A stretch of DNA of 64,000 nucleotides from Streptomyces odontomachi (GTDB lineage: Bacteria; Actinomycetota; Actinomycetes; Streptomycetales; Streptomycetaceae). The position numbers and the translations under genes are program-made. This document shows positions 17,587 through 26,695 of the stretch, in pieces. The stretch spans positions 1 to 64,000 of the forward strand of contig NZ_JAMJWG010000010.1 in the NCBI RefSeq assembly GCF_024435355.1. Direction: 5' to 3'. The notes under the pieces were generated by a model. The model ran no database searches. It was not told the DNA's origin and was given only the letters and a program-made list of their open reading frames with translations. Within the stretch, counting starts at the first letter, position 1. Each line of letters begins with the position of its first letter.

Positions 17587-18996
17587 ATGAGGCTGACGAT
17601 TCTGGGCGGCGGTGGTTTCCGCGTTCCACTGGTGTACCGGGCGCTGGCCGGCGGCGACGTATCCGAACTGACCTTGTACGACACGGATACCACCCGGCTC
17701 GGCGTGGTGCGCTCCGTCCTCGCCCAGCTGGCCGCGGACGCGCCCGAAGGCAGCCGTCTCCCTGCGGTGCGGGTCACCGAGCGGCTCGACGACGCGCTCC
17801 GGGGCGCTGACTTCGTCTTCTCGGCCATCCGGGTGGGCGGCACCGCGGGCCGGGTGCGTGACGAGCACGTACCGCTGGCCGAGGGCGTGCTGGGGCAGGA
17901 GACGGTGGGCGCCGGCGGCGTGCTGTACGGCCTGCGCACCGTGCCCGTGGCGCTGCACATCGCGGAGCGTGCGGCGGCGCTCGCACCGGACGCCTGGGTC
18001 ATCAACTTCACCAACCCGGCCGGCATGGTGACCGAGGCGATGTCGGAGGTGCTGGGCGATCGGGTGATCGGCATCTGCGACTCGCCCGTGGGCCTGGTGC
18101 GCCGTGCCGCGCGGGCCGCCGGCGCCGACCCCGACCGCTTCCTCGGCGCGCCCGGCGTCTCCGACGGCTCGGGCGCCGCCGCCTCGTTCGACTACGTGGG
18201 CCTGAACCACCTCGGCTGGCTCCGCTCGCTCCACGACGGCAGCCGCGACCTGCTGCCGGCGCTGCTCGCCGACGCCGACGCGCTCGCCGGCTTCGAGGAG
18301 GGCCGGCTGTTCGGCGCCGGCTGGCTCCAGGCCCTGGGCTCGCTGCCGAACGAGTACCTGCACTACTACTACTTCCGCCGCGAGACGCTGGCCGCCGTGC
18401 AGGCCGCCGACGTCACCCGCGGCGCGTTCCTCCAGCGCCAGCAGGGCGAGTTCTTCGACACCGCCGCGCGCGAGCCGGATCGGGCCTACGAGCTGTGGGA
18501 GACGACGCGACGCGGCCGCGAGGAGACGTACATGGCGGAGAGCCGCGCGGCCAGCGGCGGTTGGCAGCGCGACACCTGCGACCTGGACGGCGGCGGCTAC
18601 GACCAGGTGGCGCTCGCCCTGATGCGGGCGCTCTCGGGCACCTCCGGCGGGACGGCCGGAACGGGCAGCGCCGACGACGCGGTGGGGGCGTCGGGCCACC
18701 GCACCCGGCTGATCCTGAACGTGCGCAACGGCACCACGGTCCCCGCGCTACCGCCCGAGGCGATCATCGAGACGGTCTGCGAGGTCGGCAGGGACGGCGC
18801 GCGCCCGCTGCCCGTCGCCCCGCTGGGCGCCGCCGAACTGGGGCTGATGCTCCAGCTGAAGGCGGTGGAGCGGGCGACCATCGACGCGGCCCTCTTCAAG
18901 GACCGCACCGCGGCCCTGCGCGCCCTCGCCCTGCACCCGCTGGTCGACTCCCCCGCGGTGGCCGCCCGCATCCTGGAGCGGGCGGCGGCGGTCTGA
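17587..18996 (+). CDS. GH4 family glycosidase, 6-phospho-beta-glucosidase type
   Basis: A 469-aa NAD- and divalent-metal-dependent hydrolase of glycoside hydrolase family 4. The start is a Rossmann loop (LTILGGGGF). Family motifs follow in order: VINFTNPAGM near residue 139, ICDSPVGL with the metal-binding Cys near 164, and GLNHLGW near 206 with the metal-binding His. The GH4 mechanism oxidises C3 transiently and cleaves phosphorylated glycosides; most close relatives are 6-phospho-beta-glucosidases. ATG 17587 directly precedes the dinucleotide-binding strand. An insertion of about 20 residues (GTSGGTAGTGSADD) near 355 is low complexity. It diverges from the PfkB kinase. Confidence 0.9.
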   Translation: MRLTILGGGGFRVPLVYRALAGGDVSELTLYDTDTTRLGVVRSVLAQLAADAPEGSRLPAVRVTERLDDALRGADFVFSAIRVGGTAGRVRDEHVPLAEGVLGQETVGAGGVLYGLRTVPVALHIAERAAALAPDAWVINFTNPAGMVTEAMSEVLGDRVIGICDSPVGLVRRAARAAGADPDRFLGAPGVSDGSGAAASFDYVGLNHLGWLRSLHDGSRDLLPALLADADALAGFEEGRLFGAGWLQALGSLPNEYLHYYYFRRETLAAVQAADVTRGAFLQRQQGEFFDTAAREPDRAYELWETTRRGREETYMAESRAASGGWQRDTCDLDGGGYDQVALALMRALSGTSGGTAGTGSADDAVGASGHRTRLILNVRNGTTVPALPPEAIIETVCEVGRDGARPLPVAPLGAAELGLMLQLKAVERATIDAALFKDRTAALRALALHPLVDSPAVAARILERAAAV

Positions 18997-19040
18997 CGGC
19001 GGTCGGGCACCGTCGGCCGGCCGACACCGCACGGCGGGGC

Positions 19041-19081
19041 GGCCCACCGGCCCACCGGCCCACCGGCCCACCGGCCCACCG
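19041..19081. repeat. 9-bp tandem repeat GGCCCACCG
   Basis: About four and a half head-to-tail copies of GGCCCACCG lie between the convergent GH4 and glucarate dehydratase genes. No coding potential or canonical terminator was seen in this 120-bp gap. Confidence 0.65.
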
Positions 19082-19116
19082 CGGGGCATGACCCGCCACC
19101 AGCACGGCGCGACCGG

Positions 19117-20412
19117 CTACCAGCGCGGCATCGCCGGTGACGTCCAGCCCGGCTGGGTGACCCGCATCGCGGCGGCGTCGTCGCGGTCCCGCATCGTGCC
19201 GTCGTCGTCGCGCCAGCGCCGGTGCAGCAGGGCGAGCCGGTCGCGGTCCACCTCGATGCCCAGGCCGGGCGTGTCGGTGACGGTCACCTTGCCGCCGTCG
19301 AAGGTGATCCGCTCGGTGAGCACGTCCTCGGACTGCCAGGGGTAGTGCGAGTCGCAGGCGTGGTGCAGGTTCGGCACGGTGGCGGCGACGTGGGTCATGG
19401 CGGCGAGGCTGATGCCGAGATGGGTGTTGGAGTGCATCGAGACCCCGACACCGAAGGTGCGGCAGATCGCGGCGAGCTGCTGGGTGTTGCGCAGGCCGCC
19501 CCAGTAGTGGTGGTCGGAGAGCACCACCTGCACGGCGTCCCTGGTGAACGCCTCCTTGATCTCCGCGAAGGTCGTGACGCACATGTTGGTGGCCAGCGGC
19601 ACGCCGGTCGCGCCGGCGACCTCAGCCATGCCCGGGGTGCCGAGGGTGGGGTCCTCCAGGTATTCCAGGATCCCGCCGACCTCTTCGGCGACCTTCAGCG
19701 ACGTCGGCACGGACCAGGCGCCGTTCGGGTCGAGACGCAGCGGGTGGCCGGGGAAGGCCTCGGCCAGTGCGCGGATCGCGGCGATCTCCTCGTCGGGCGG
19801 GAACACGCCGCCCTTGAGCTTGAACGAGGTGAACCCGTGCCGCTCGGTGAACTTCCGGGCCTGTGCGACGATCCCCGCCGGGTCCACCGCCTCGCCCCAG
19901 TCCTCCGGCTCGCTCGGCACGCCCGCGGGGTGGGCGGCGTACTTGTAGAAGAGGTAGGCGCTGTACTCGACCGCGTCACGCACCTTGCCGCCGAGCAGGG
20001 TGTGCACGGGCAGCTCGAGGGCTTTGCCGAGCGCGTCCAGGCAGGCCACCTCGAAGCCGGAGACGACCGACAGGCGCAGCTTGTCGGCGGTCTGCACGCC
20101 GCGCAGCCCGCCCACGTCGACGGCGTTCTCCACCCGGGCGGCGTCCACGGCCACCGCGTCGGCGACGGTGAACAGCCCGTTCAGATCGTTCACCTGCCGC
20201 CCCGCGAGCCGCTCGGCGAACGGCTCCGCCAGCTCCAGGTACTTGGCGTCGCCGTAGGTCTCGCCGAAGCCCGAGACGCCGCCGGCGGTGACCACCTCGA
20301 TGATCAACCGCGGTGTGTAGGGCTGGTGGACGCCCTGCGTGTTGAGCAGTGGCGGATCGGCGACGAGGATCGGCGTCAGACGCACCTCGGCGATGGTCAG
20401 GTCACGGCTCAC
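19117..20412 (-). CDS. gudD: Glucarate dehydratase (enolase superfamily)
   Basis: A 431-aa cytoplasmic enzyme that dehydrates D-glucarate (and usually L-idarate) to 5-keto-4-deoxyglucarate. The catalytic residues of the glucarate dehydratase group are visible: K198-L-K200 in FKLKGG, D228-P-N230, E253 in LEDP, N276 in ATNM, D300 in LSDHH and H327-S-N329 in SMHSNTHLG. GTG 20412 has AGGAG about 10 nt upstream. It diverges from an IclR-type regulator across a region with 13-bp direct repeats, a typical local control unit. The next pathway genes (aldolase, semialdehyde dehydrogenase) are not in the window. Confidence 0.92.
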   Translation of the reverse strand: MSRDLTIAEVRLTPILVADPPLLNTQGVHQPYTPRLIIEVVTAGGVSGFGETYGDAKYLELAEPFAERLAGRQVNDLNGLFTVADAVAVDAARVENAVDVGGLRGVQTADKLRLSVVSGFEVACLDALGKALELPVHTLLGGKVRDAVEYSAYLFYKYAAHPAGVPSEPEDWGEAVDPAGIVAQARKFTERHGFTSFKLKGGVFPPDEEIAAIRALAEAFPGHPLRLDPNGAWSVPTSLKVAEEVGGILEYLEDPTLGTPGMAEVAGATGVPLATNMCVTTFAEIKEAFTRDAVQVVLSDHHYWGGLRNTQQLAAICRTFGVGVSMHSNTHLGISLAAMTHVAATVPNLHHACDSHYPWQSEDVLTERITFDGGKVTVTDTPGLGIEVDRDRLALLHRRWRDDDGTMRDRDDAAAMRVTQPGWTSPAMPRW

Positions 20413-20446
20413 GGTGGGGACTCCTCGGCGTCATCGGCCCTGCCAT

Positions 20447-20472
20447 GGACATCTACGTAGGACATCTACGTA
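20447..20472. promoter_or_regulatory. Tandem 13-bp direct repeats, candidate IclR operator
   Basis: GGACATCTACGTA occurs twice head to tail (20447-20459 and 20460-20472), and a related TTACGTACG follows at 20485-20493. They lie between gudD and the IclR gene, each repeat containing a TACGTA-like core. This is a good candidate binding site for the divergent IclR regulator, controlling both directions. Confidence 0.6.
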
Positions 20473-20564
20473 TGAAGATGAAGGTTACGTACGCGAACCA
20501 AAGGTCGTCAACGGCCCCCGGCGCCGGCGGATCACCGCCGCACGGGCGCCGTTACGATCGCCCC

Positions 20565-21371
20565 ATGCGCGAGACAGGGGACGCGACCGCCACGGGCGGG
20601 GGCGGGGTGCGGGAGGTGAAGTCCGCGGCGCGCACCGTCGATCTGCTGGAGGTGCTGGCCGCACGCGGCGACCGCCCGGCCCGGTTGCAGGAACTCGCGG
20701 ACGGGCTCGGCGTGCCGCGCAGCTCCATGTACGCGCTGCTCCAGACCCTCATCGCACGCGGCTGGGTACGCACGGACGTGACCGGGTCGCTCTACGGCAT
20801 CGGCATCCACGCGCTGCTCACCGGCACCGGCTACCTCGACTCCGACCCGCGGGTGCGGGCCGTCCGCCCGTATCTCGACGAGGCGTCCGACGCGGTCGGC
20901 GAGACCATCCACCTGGGCCGGCTCGACGGCTTGAACGTCGCGTACCTGGCCACCCGCGAGTCGCACGAGTACCTGCGCACCATCAGCCGGGTGGGGCGGC
21001 GGCTACCCGCGCACGTGGGCGCACTCGGCAAGGCGCTGCTCGCGGAACGGGACGACGGCGCACTGCCCGATGGCCCCTACGAGCGGCACACGCCCCACAC
21101 GCTCACCGATCGGGACGCGCTCGTGGCGGACCTCGCCGCGACGCGGCGGCGCGGGTACGCGGTGGACCGCGAGGAGGGCGTGCTCGGGATCGTCGGGTTC
21201 GGGTTCGCCCTGCGGTACGACCGGCCGGCGCAGGACGCGATCAGTTGCTCGGTACCGGTCTCCCGGCTCACGCCGCGGCACGAGGAGCAGATCATCGAGG
21301 TGATGCGCGGCGTGCGCGACCGGATCGAGTCGGCGGCACCGGGCGGCCGCACCGAGCCCCAGTGGCGGTGA
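20565..21371 (+). CDS. IclR-family transcriptional regulator
   Basis: A 268-aa regulator. An N-terminal winged helix-turn-helix (AARTVDLLEVLA ... LQELADGLGVPRSSMYALLQTL) is followed by the IclR effector domain, with recognisable LPAHVGALGKALLA and the C-terminal REEGVLGIVGFG ... ISCSVPV segments. ATG 20565 was chosen; an open frame extends upstream but would cross the operator repeats. It diverges from gudD and probably represses that gene until glucarate or a product binds. Confidence 0.9.
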   Translation: MRETGDATATGGGGVREVKSAARTVDLLEVLAARGDRPARLQELADGLGVPRSSMYALLQTLIARGWVRTDVTGSLYGIGIHALLTGTGYLDSDPRVRAVRPYLDEASDAVGETIHLGRLDGLNVAYLATRESHEYLRTISRVGRRLPAHVGALGKALLAERDDGALPDGPYERHTPHTLTDRDALVADLAATRRRGYAVDREEGVLGIVGFGFALRYDRPAQDAISCSVPVSRLTPRHEEQIIEVMRGVRDRIESAAPGGRTEPQWR

Positions 21372-21443
21372 GCCGGACGGAACGGGCCCGAGCAGTCGGG
21401 GGTCCGCCCCTCACTGCCCCCTCACCGACCCCTCATCGACACT

Positions 21444-22349
21444 TCACCGACGCTTCGGCACGGGGATGCGCATCAGGTCCTCCGCCACCGTCAACTCACC
21501 CGCGTAGCCGGCCGCCCGGGCGTCCCGGGTGAAGGCGGTGGGGTCGGTGTAGCGCTGGCTGAAGTGGGTGAGGACCAGATGGCGAACGCCCGCGTCACGG
21601 GCCACCCGAGCGGCCTGCCCCGCCGTCAGATGCCCGTACTCCTCGGCGAGCGCCTCGTCCTCGTCGAGGAACGTCGACTCGATGACCAGCAGATCGCACC
21701 CGTCCGCCAGCGCATACACCGCATCGCAGAGGCGCGTGTCCATGACGAACGCGAACCGCTGCCCGCGCCGTGTCTCGCTCACCTCGTCCAGCGTCACCCC
21801 GCGCAGCTCCCCGACGCGCTGGAGCCGGCCGATGTCAGGGCCCTCGATGCCGTGCGCGGCGAGTTCGGCGGGCAGCATGCGGCGTCCGTCGGGCTCCACG
21901 AGGCGGTAGCCGAACGCCTCGACGGGATGGGAGAGACGGCGGGTCTCGAGGCGGTACGCGGCGGTGTCGGCGAGCACGCCGTCCCCGCCCGCCGGGACCT
22001 CGGTCAGGGGCACCGTCTCGCGGTACGCCGTGGCGTACCGCAGCCGTTCGAAGAAGCGCCGGCCGCTGGCCGGGTAGTGCGCCACGATCTCGTGCGGCAC
22101 CCGGTCCAGGTTGATGCGTTGGATCACCCCGGCGAGCCCGAGCGAGTGGTCGCCGTGGAAGTGCGTGACGCACAGCCGGTGCAGGTCGTGTGCGGCGACC
22201 CCGGCGCGCAGCATCTGGCGCTGGGTGCCCTCGCCGGGGTCGAAGAGGATGCCCTGGCCGTCCCAGCGCAGCAGATAACCGTTGTGGTTGCGCTGCCGGG
22301 TCGGGACCTGGCTGGCGGTGCCGAGCACCACCACTTCACGTACGGACAC
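21444..22349 (-). CDS. rnz: Ribonuclease Z
   Basis: A 301-aa zinc endonuclease of the metallo-beta-lactamase fold that removes tRNA 3' trailers. The zinc motif THFHGDHSLGL lies at about 62-72, and the family GTASQVPTRQRN loop at 10-21. Later ligands are the Asp of VMDTRL and the His of LTHFSQRY. GTG 22349 gives the standard N-terminus MSVREVVVLG. It converges on the IclR gene and is followed upstream by a HIT gene on the same strand, 32 bp away. Confidence 0.93.
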   Translation of the reverse strand: MSVREVVVLGTASQVPTRQRNHNGYLLRWDGQGILFDPGEGTQRQMLRAGVAAHDLHRLCVTHFHGDHSLGLAGVIQRINLDRVPHEIVAHYPASGRRFFERLRYATAYRETVPLTEVPAGGDGVLADTAAYRLETRRLSHPVEAFGYRLVEPDGRRMLPAELAAHGIEGPDIGRLQRVGELRGVTLDEVSETRRGQRFAFVMDTRLCDAVYALADGCDLLVIESTFLDEDEALAEEYGHLTAGQAARVARDAGVRHLVLTHFSQRYTDPTAFTRDARAAGYAGELTVAEDLMRIPVPKRR

Positions 22350-22381
22350 GGCATCCCGCCCCGGCTACCCCGGCCACTCGC

Positions 22382-22741
22382 CTATCCCGGCGGCCACTGG
22401 AGGCCGCGGCCGCCCAGGACGTGCGCGTGGGTGTGGAAGACCGTCTGGCCGGCGCCGGCGCCGGTGTTGAAGACGATGCGGTACCCGCTGCCGTCGACCT
22501 TGTCCTCCGCGGCGACCTCGGCGGCCTCGCGCAGTATGTCGGCGGCGATCTGCGGCTCGGCGGCGGCGAGCGAGGCCGCGTCCGGATAGTGCACGCGCGG
22601 GATGACGAGGACGTGGGTGGGCGCCTGGGGGTTGATGTCGCGGAACGCGACGGTGGTCGCGGTCTCCCGGACGACGGTCGCCGGCACCTCCCCCGCGACG
22701 ATCTTGCAGAACAAACAGTCCGCCTGCCGCTCTCCGGCCAC
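22382..22741 (-). CDS. HIT-family (HINT-like) nucleotide hydrolase
   Basis: A 119-aa histidine-triad protein, probably hydrolysing purine nucleoside phosphoramidates. The triad HTHAHVLGG is near the C-terminus and the N-terminal CLFCKIVAGE pattern is typical of the HINT branch. GTG 22741 has GGAGG about 10 nt upstream. It precedes rnz on the same strand with a 32-bp gap and may be cotranscribed. Confidence 0.92.
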   Translation of the reverse strand: MAGERQADCLFCKIVAGEVPATVVRETATTVAFRDINPQAPTHVLVIPRVHYPDAASLAAAEPQIAADILREAAEVAAEDKVDGSGYRIVFNTGAGAGQTVFHTHAHVLGGRGLQWPPG

Positions 22742-22860
22742 TTGCCACGCCTCCTAGACGAGCGTTTCCTTCTCGTACCGGTCGGCCCTGTCGGGCCGTT
22801 GGTCACGCGTACGGCATGCTATCGGCCCTACGTCGTTCTTCGGGCCGGTCCTACGGCTGC

Positions 22861-23270
22861 GGGGTCGCGGCCGGATCCCACCCACCGGCTCGGTGGTCCC
22901 GCCCCGGACACGACCGAAGCCCCCCTCCGGCCGGTGACGACCCGACGGCCTCGTCGCGGCTTGTCGCGCAGTTCCCCGCGCCCCTTATCAGGCGCCTTCG
23001 GCGCTGTAGGGGCGCGGGGAACTGCGCGACCAACCCACCACCGGCCGGTGGCCCGAACACGACAGAAACAGCCCCCTCAGACCGGTGACGACCCGACCGC
23101 CTCGTCGCGGCTTGTCGCGCAGTTCCCCGCGCCCCTTATCAGGCGCCTTCGGCGCTGTAGGGGCGCGGGGAACTGCGCGACCAACCCACCACCGGCCGGT
23201 AGTCCGGACACGACCGAAACAACCCCACCGGGCCGGTGCCAACCCGGCGGCGCCACGCCCTGGGTGGGCA
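22861..23270. repeat. Tandem array of a 127-bp inverted-repeat element
   Basis: The complete copy spans 23009-23135: GGGGCGCGGGGAACTGCGCG at the left end, its exact complement at the right end (22-bp arms), and about 83 bp of internal sequence including ACGACAGAAACAGCCCC. A copy lacking a clear left end occupies about 22861-22984, and one lacking its right end begins at 23160. The spacer between copies is the same 24 nt each time. Adjacent arms also form 22-bp stems with 24-nt loops (22963-23030, 23114-23181), which may terminate the tricorn protease transcript. The 533-bp gap 22742-23274 contains no gene I can support. Confidence 0.75.
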
Positions 23271-23274
23271 CCGC

Positions 23275-26200
23275 TCACCCCACCGGCGGCAGTGCCGGTG
23301 GGGTCTTCGCCGGGGTCTCCTCGAGCGCTGCGAGCGCGATGCGGATCGCCTCGTCGAGTTGCGGGTCACGGTTGGCCGTGTGGTCCTGGGGTGTGACGAT
23401 CACCTCGACGTCGGGCTCGACTCCGTGGTTCTCGATGCTCCAGCCGTAGCCCTCGATCCAGAAGGCGTACTTCGGCTGGGTGACGAGCGTGCCGTCGACG
23501 AGCCGGAAGCGGCTGTCGATGCCGATGACGCCACCCCACGTGCGGGTGCCCACCACGGTGCCGATGCCGAGCGCCTTGATCGCGGCGTTGACGATGTCGC
23601 CGTCCGAGCCGGAGTACTCGTTGGCGACGGCGACGACGGGGCCGCGGGGGGCGTCCTCGGGGTAGCTGTAGGGGCGGGTGCCGCGCGGCACGTCCCAGCC
23701 GACGATACGGCGGGCGAGTTTCTCGACGACCAGCTGCGAGGTGTGCCCGCCACGGTTCTCGCGCACGTCGACCACCAGGCCGTCATGGGCCACTTCCACC
23801 CGCAGGTCGCGGTGGATCTGGGCCCAGCCGGGCGCCTGCATGTCGGGCACGTGCAGGTAGCCGAGCCGGCCGCCGGACTTCTCGTGCACGTAGGCGCGGC
23901 GGTCGGCGACCCACGCGTGGTAGCGCAGCGGCTCCTCGTCGTCGAGCGGGACGACGACCGCGTGCCGTGGATCGCCGCCGCCGGACGGCAGCACGGTCAG
24001 CTCGACCGGCTTGCCCGAGGTGCCGACCAGTAGCGGGCCGGGACCGGTGACCTGGTCGACGGGCTGCCCGGCCACCGCGATGATCGCGTCACCGGCGCGC
24101 ACCGCGGCGCCGGGCGCGGCGAGCGGCGAGCGTGCGCCCGGATCGGACGTCTCCGAGGGCAGGATCCGGTCGATGCGCCACAGCCCGTCCTCGTGCCGGG
24201 ACAGGTCGGCGCCGAGCAGGCCCTGCCGGCCCGACGAGCCGCCCCAGCCGCCGGACGGCGAGACGTAGGCGTGCGAGGTGCCCAGCTCACCGTGCACCTC
24301 GTAGAGCAGGTCGACCAGGTCGTCGTGAGTGGCGATGCGCTCCACCAGCGGACGGTAGCGGGCGAGCGCCCCGTCCCAGTCGACGCCGCCGAGGTCCGCG
24401 CGCCAGAAGTGATCGCGCATCAGCCGGCCCGTCTCGTCGAACATCTGGCGCCACTCGGCGACCGGATCGATCTTCTGCCGGACCCGGGACAGATCGACGG
24501 TGATGTTGGTGTCGCTGTCGTCGTCGTGGGAGGCGCGGCGGTCGCTGGGCACCACCTTCAGCTTGCTGTCGGTCCACAGCAGCAGCCGCTTGCCGTCGCC
24601 GCTGACCGCGAAGTGGTCGGCGCCGGACGCCAGGTGCTCCATGCTCAGCTGCGCGAGGTCGTAGCGTTCCAGGTCCGACTTGGGGTCCTGGTCCTCGGGT
24701 TTGGCGCGCGAGGAGCCGAGCACGCCGAGCACCGGGTGCCGCAGCCACAGCAGCCCGTCCTTGGCAGCCCGCAGCGTCGAGTAGCGACCCGCCTCGACGG
24801 GGAAGGGCACGATGCGGTCGGCGAGGCCGTCCAGGTCGATACGGGTGACGGGGGCGCCCTCGCTGTCCGGGGTCTCGTCCTTGTCGGGCGCCTCGAAGGG
24901 GCGACCGTGCCGCTGCGGCCCGAAGGGCGCGGGCGTGGTCGCCGACAGCGTGATGAGGTGCGGCCGGGATCCGTCGACGAAGGCCAGGTCGAAGACGTGC
25001 TCGTCGTAGATCGGGTCGAAGGAGCGCTCCGAGAGGAACGCCAGGTGCTTGCCGTCAAGCGTGAACGCGGGCGAGTAGTCGCGGAACCTGAGCGGGGTGG
25101 CCTCGCTGACGGTGAGGTCAGCGGTGCCGGCGAGCTTGAGGTGGCGCAGCGGGCGCGGCCCGGGGTGCGACCAGGCGAGCCAGGCCGAGTCGGGCGAGAA
25201 GACAAGACCGGACGCCTCGCCGTGCTCGCTGCGGTCGACCTCGCGCACCTCGCCGGACTCCCGCTCGATCAGCAGGATCCGCCCGTCGTGCGAAGCGACG
25301 GCGGCCCGGCTGCCGTCCGGCGCCATGGCCAGGGACATCACCCGGCCGAGCCGGCCGGCGGCGAGCCTGCGCGGGGTGGCGCCCGGCGCCAGGCCGGTGG
25401 CCGGCGCGAACTCGAGTGCGTCGTCGCCCTCCGCGTCCGTCACCCACACCACGTGTTCCTCGCCGTCCACCCGGAAGGTGCGCGGCAGCCTGGCCCGTAC
25501 GCCGGGCGTGGTGGCGAGGGCGCGGGCCGGGCCCTCGCGGTGGGTGACCCAGTGGATGGTGCCGCGCACCGACAGGGCGCTGCCGCGCCCGGTGTGGTCG
25601 GGCGCGGCGGCGCCGAACCAGCGGGCCGCGTTCAGCGCGTACGGCTGGAGGTCGGTGCGCTGGCCGCCGAGCCGGATCTCGAGCCGGCGCGGTCCGGCGT
25701 CCGGGCCGCCCTCCAGGTCGTCCAGGACGTACAGCTCGCCCGCGCGGGAGTAGACCACGCGACGGCCGTCGGTGGAGGCGTGCCGGGCGTAGAAGCCGTG
25801 GACGGGTTCTGCGGCGGGCCCGTCGGACGGGCGGGCGGCGGTGTCCTCGGGCGCGCGCTGGCGGGAGGCGCCCTCCTCGGGTGCCCCGTCGTCGGAGGCC
25901 GCGTCGTCGGAGGCCGCGTCCTGCGGCTCGGGTGCCGAAGACCGCGGCGCGTCCGCGGCGTCGGCTCCGGCGCCGAGGTCGGTGTGCCGGCGCAGGTCGG
26001 AGCCGTCGGGCAGGGACGAGTAGACCGCTCCGACGCCCTCGTGGTCGGAGACGAACGCGATCCGCTCGCCCACCCACATGGGGTCTTCGATGTTGCCGTC
26101 GATGTCCTCGTGGACGCGGACGAAGGTGCCGTCGCCGTCGCGGTCGATCCACAGCTTGCCCATGCTGCCGCCGCGGTACCGCTTCCAGTAGGCGGCTTCG

Positions 26201-26664
26201 CGGCCCATCGTCACCGACAGCAGCAGCACCTGCCCGTCGGGGCCGTGGGCGACCGCGTCGACCGGGCCGTACGGCAGCGTCTCGGCCGGGCCGCCGTCGA
26301 GCGGGACGGCCCGCGCCCAGGTGCGGCGGAAGGACGCCTGGTCGTAGGGGCTGATGGCGAGGACACGACCGTCCGGGGTCCAGCCGCGCACGCCGGTGCG
26401 CACGCTGCCCCAGTGGGTCAGCCGCCGCGACGGGCCGCCGTCGAGGGGGGCGACATGGACCTCGGGCGCCCCGTCACGGGTGGAGGTCCAGGCCACGCTC
26501 GTGCCGTCCGGGGAGATCCGGGGATGGCTGACCGGCATGTTGTCCGCGCTGACCCGAAACGCGCGGCCGCCGTCGAGCGGGGCGACCCAGACGTCGTCCT
26601 CCGCGGTGAAAGCGACATGTTCGCCGTGAAGATGAGGAAACCGTAGGTACCCAGACTGTGTCAC
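23275..26664 (-). CDS. Tricorn protease homologue (S41 peptidase)
   Basis: A 1129-aa cytoplasmic tricorn-type protease that would trim peptides released by the proteasome. The N-terminal half is beta-propeller (repeated LDGG, SPDGTSVAW and APDGSRAAVAS blades). A PDZ domain (PGAAVRAGDAIIAVAGQPV) and an S41 catalytic domain follow. Catalytic features are a likely His in ELGTSHAYV and the nucleophile region NEYSGSDGD near residue 1018. A Pro/Ala/Glu-rich linker of about 60 residues separates two propeller parts. GTG 26664 starts MTQSGYLRFPHL, the family N-terminus. No signal peptide is present. Gene order matches other Streptomyces, between the HIT gene and a nitronate monooxygenase. Confidence 0.9.
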   Translation of the reverse strand: MTQSGYLRFPHLHGEHVAFTAEDDVWVAPLDGGRAFRVSADNMPVSHPRISPDGTSVAWTSTRDGAPEVHVAPLDGGPSRRLTHWGSVRTGVRGWTPDGRVLAISPYDQASFRRTWARAVPLDGGPAETLPYGPVDAVAHGPDGQVLLLSVTMGREAAYWKRYRGGSMGKLWIDRDGDGTFVRVHEDIDGNIEDPMWVGERIAFVSDHEGVGAVYSSLPDGSDLRRHTDLGAGADAADAPRSSAPEPQDAASDDAASDDGAPEEGASRQRAPEDTAARPSDGPAAEPVHGFYARHASTDGRRVVYSRAGELYVLDDLEGGPDAGPRRLEIRLGGQRTDLQPYALNAARWFGAAAPDHTGRGSALSVRGTIHWVTHREGPARALATTPGVRARLPRTFRVDGEEHVVWVTDAEGDDALEFAPATGLAPGATPRRLAAGRLGRVMSLAMAPDGSRAAVASHDGRILLIERESGEVREVDRSEHGEASGLVFSPDSAWLAWSHPGPRPLRHLKLAGTADLTVSEATPLRFRDYSPAFTLDGKHLAFLSERSFDPIYDEHVFDLAFVDGSRPHLITLSATTPAPFGPQRHGRPFEAPDKDETPDSEGAPVTRIDLDGLADRIVPFPVEAGRYSTLRAAKDGLLWLRHPVLGVLGSSRAKPEDQDPKSDLERYDLAQLSMEHLASGADHFAVSGDGKRLLLWTDSKLKVVPSDRRASHDDDSDTNITVDLSRVRQKIDPVAEWRQMFDETGRLMRDHFWRADLGGVDWDGALARYRPLVERIATHDDLVDLLYEVHGELGTSHAYVSPSGGWGGSSGRQGLLGADLSRHEDGLWRIDRILPSETSDPGARSPLAAPGAAVRAGDAIIAVAGQPVDQVTGPGPLLVGTSGKPVELTVLPSGGGDPRHAVVVPLDDEEPLRYHAWVADRRAYVHEKSGGRLGYLHVPDMQAPGWAQIHRDLRVEVAHDGLVVDVRENRGGHTSQLVVEKLARRIVGWDVPRGTRPYSYPEDAPRGPVVAVANEYSGSDGDIVNAAIKALGIGTVVGTRTWGGVIGIDSRFRLVDGTLVTQPKYAFWIEGYGWSIENHGVEPDVEVIVTPQDHTANRDPQLDEAIRIALAALEETPAKTPPALPPVG

Positions 26665-26695
26665 ACGATCAGCCTAGGAGCCCGGACCGTCCCGG

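Noticed and set aside
22861..23270. CRISPR-like array because of repeated units
   Set aside because: Units are about 127 bp inverted repeats with identical spacers, not short repeats with varied spacers, and no cas gene is present.
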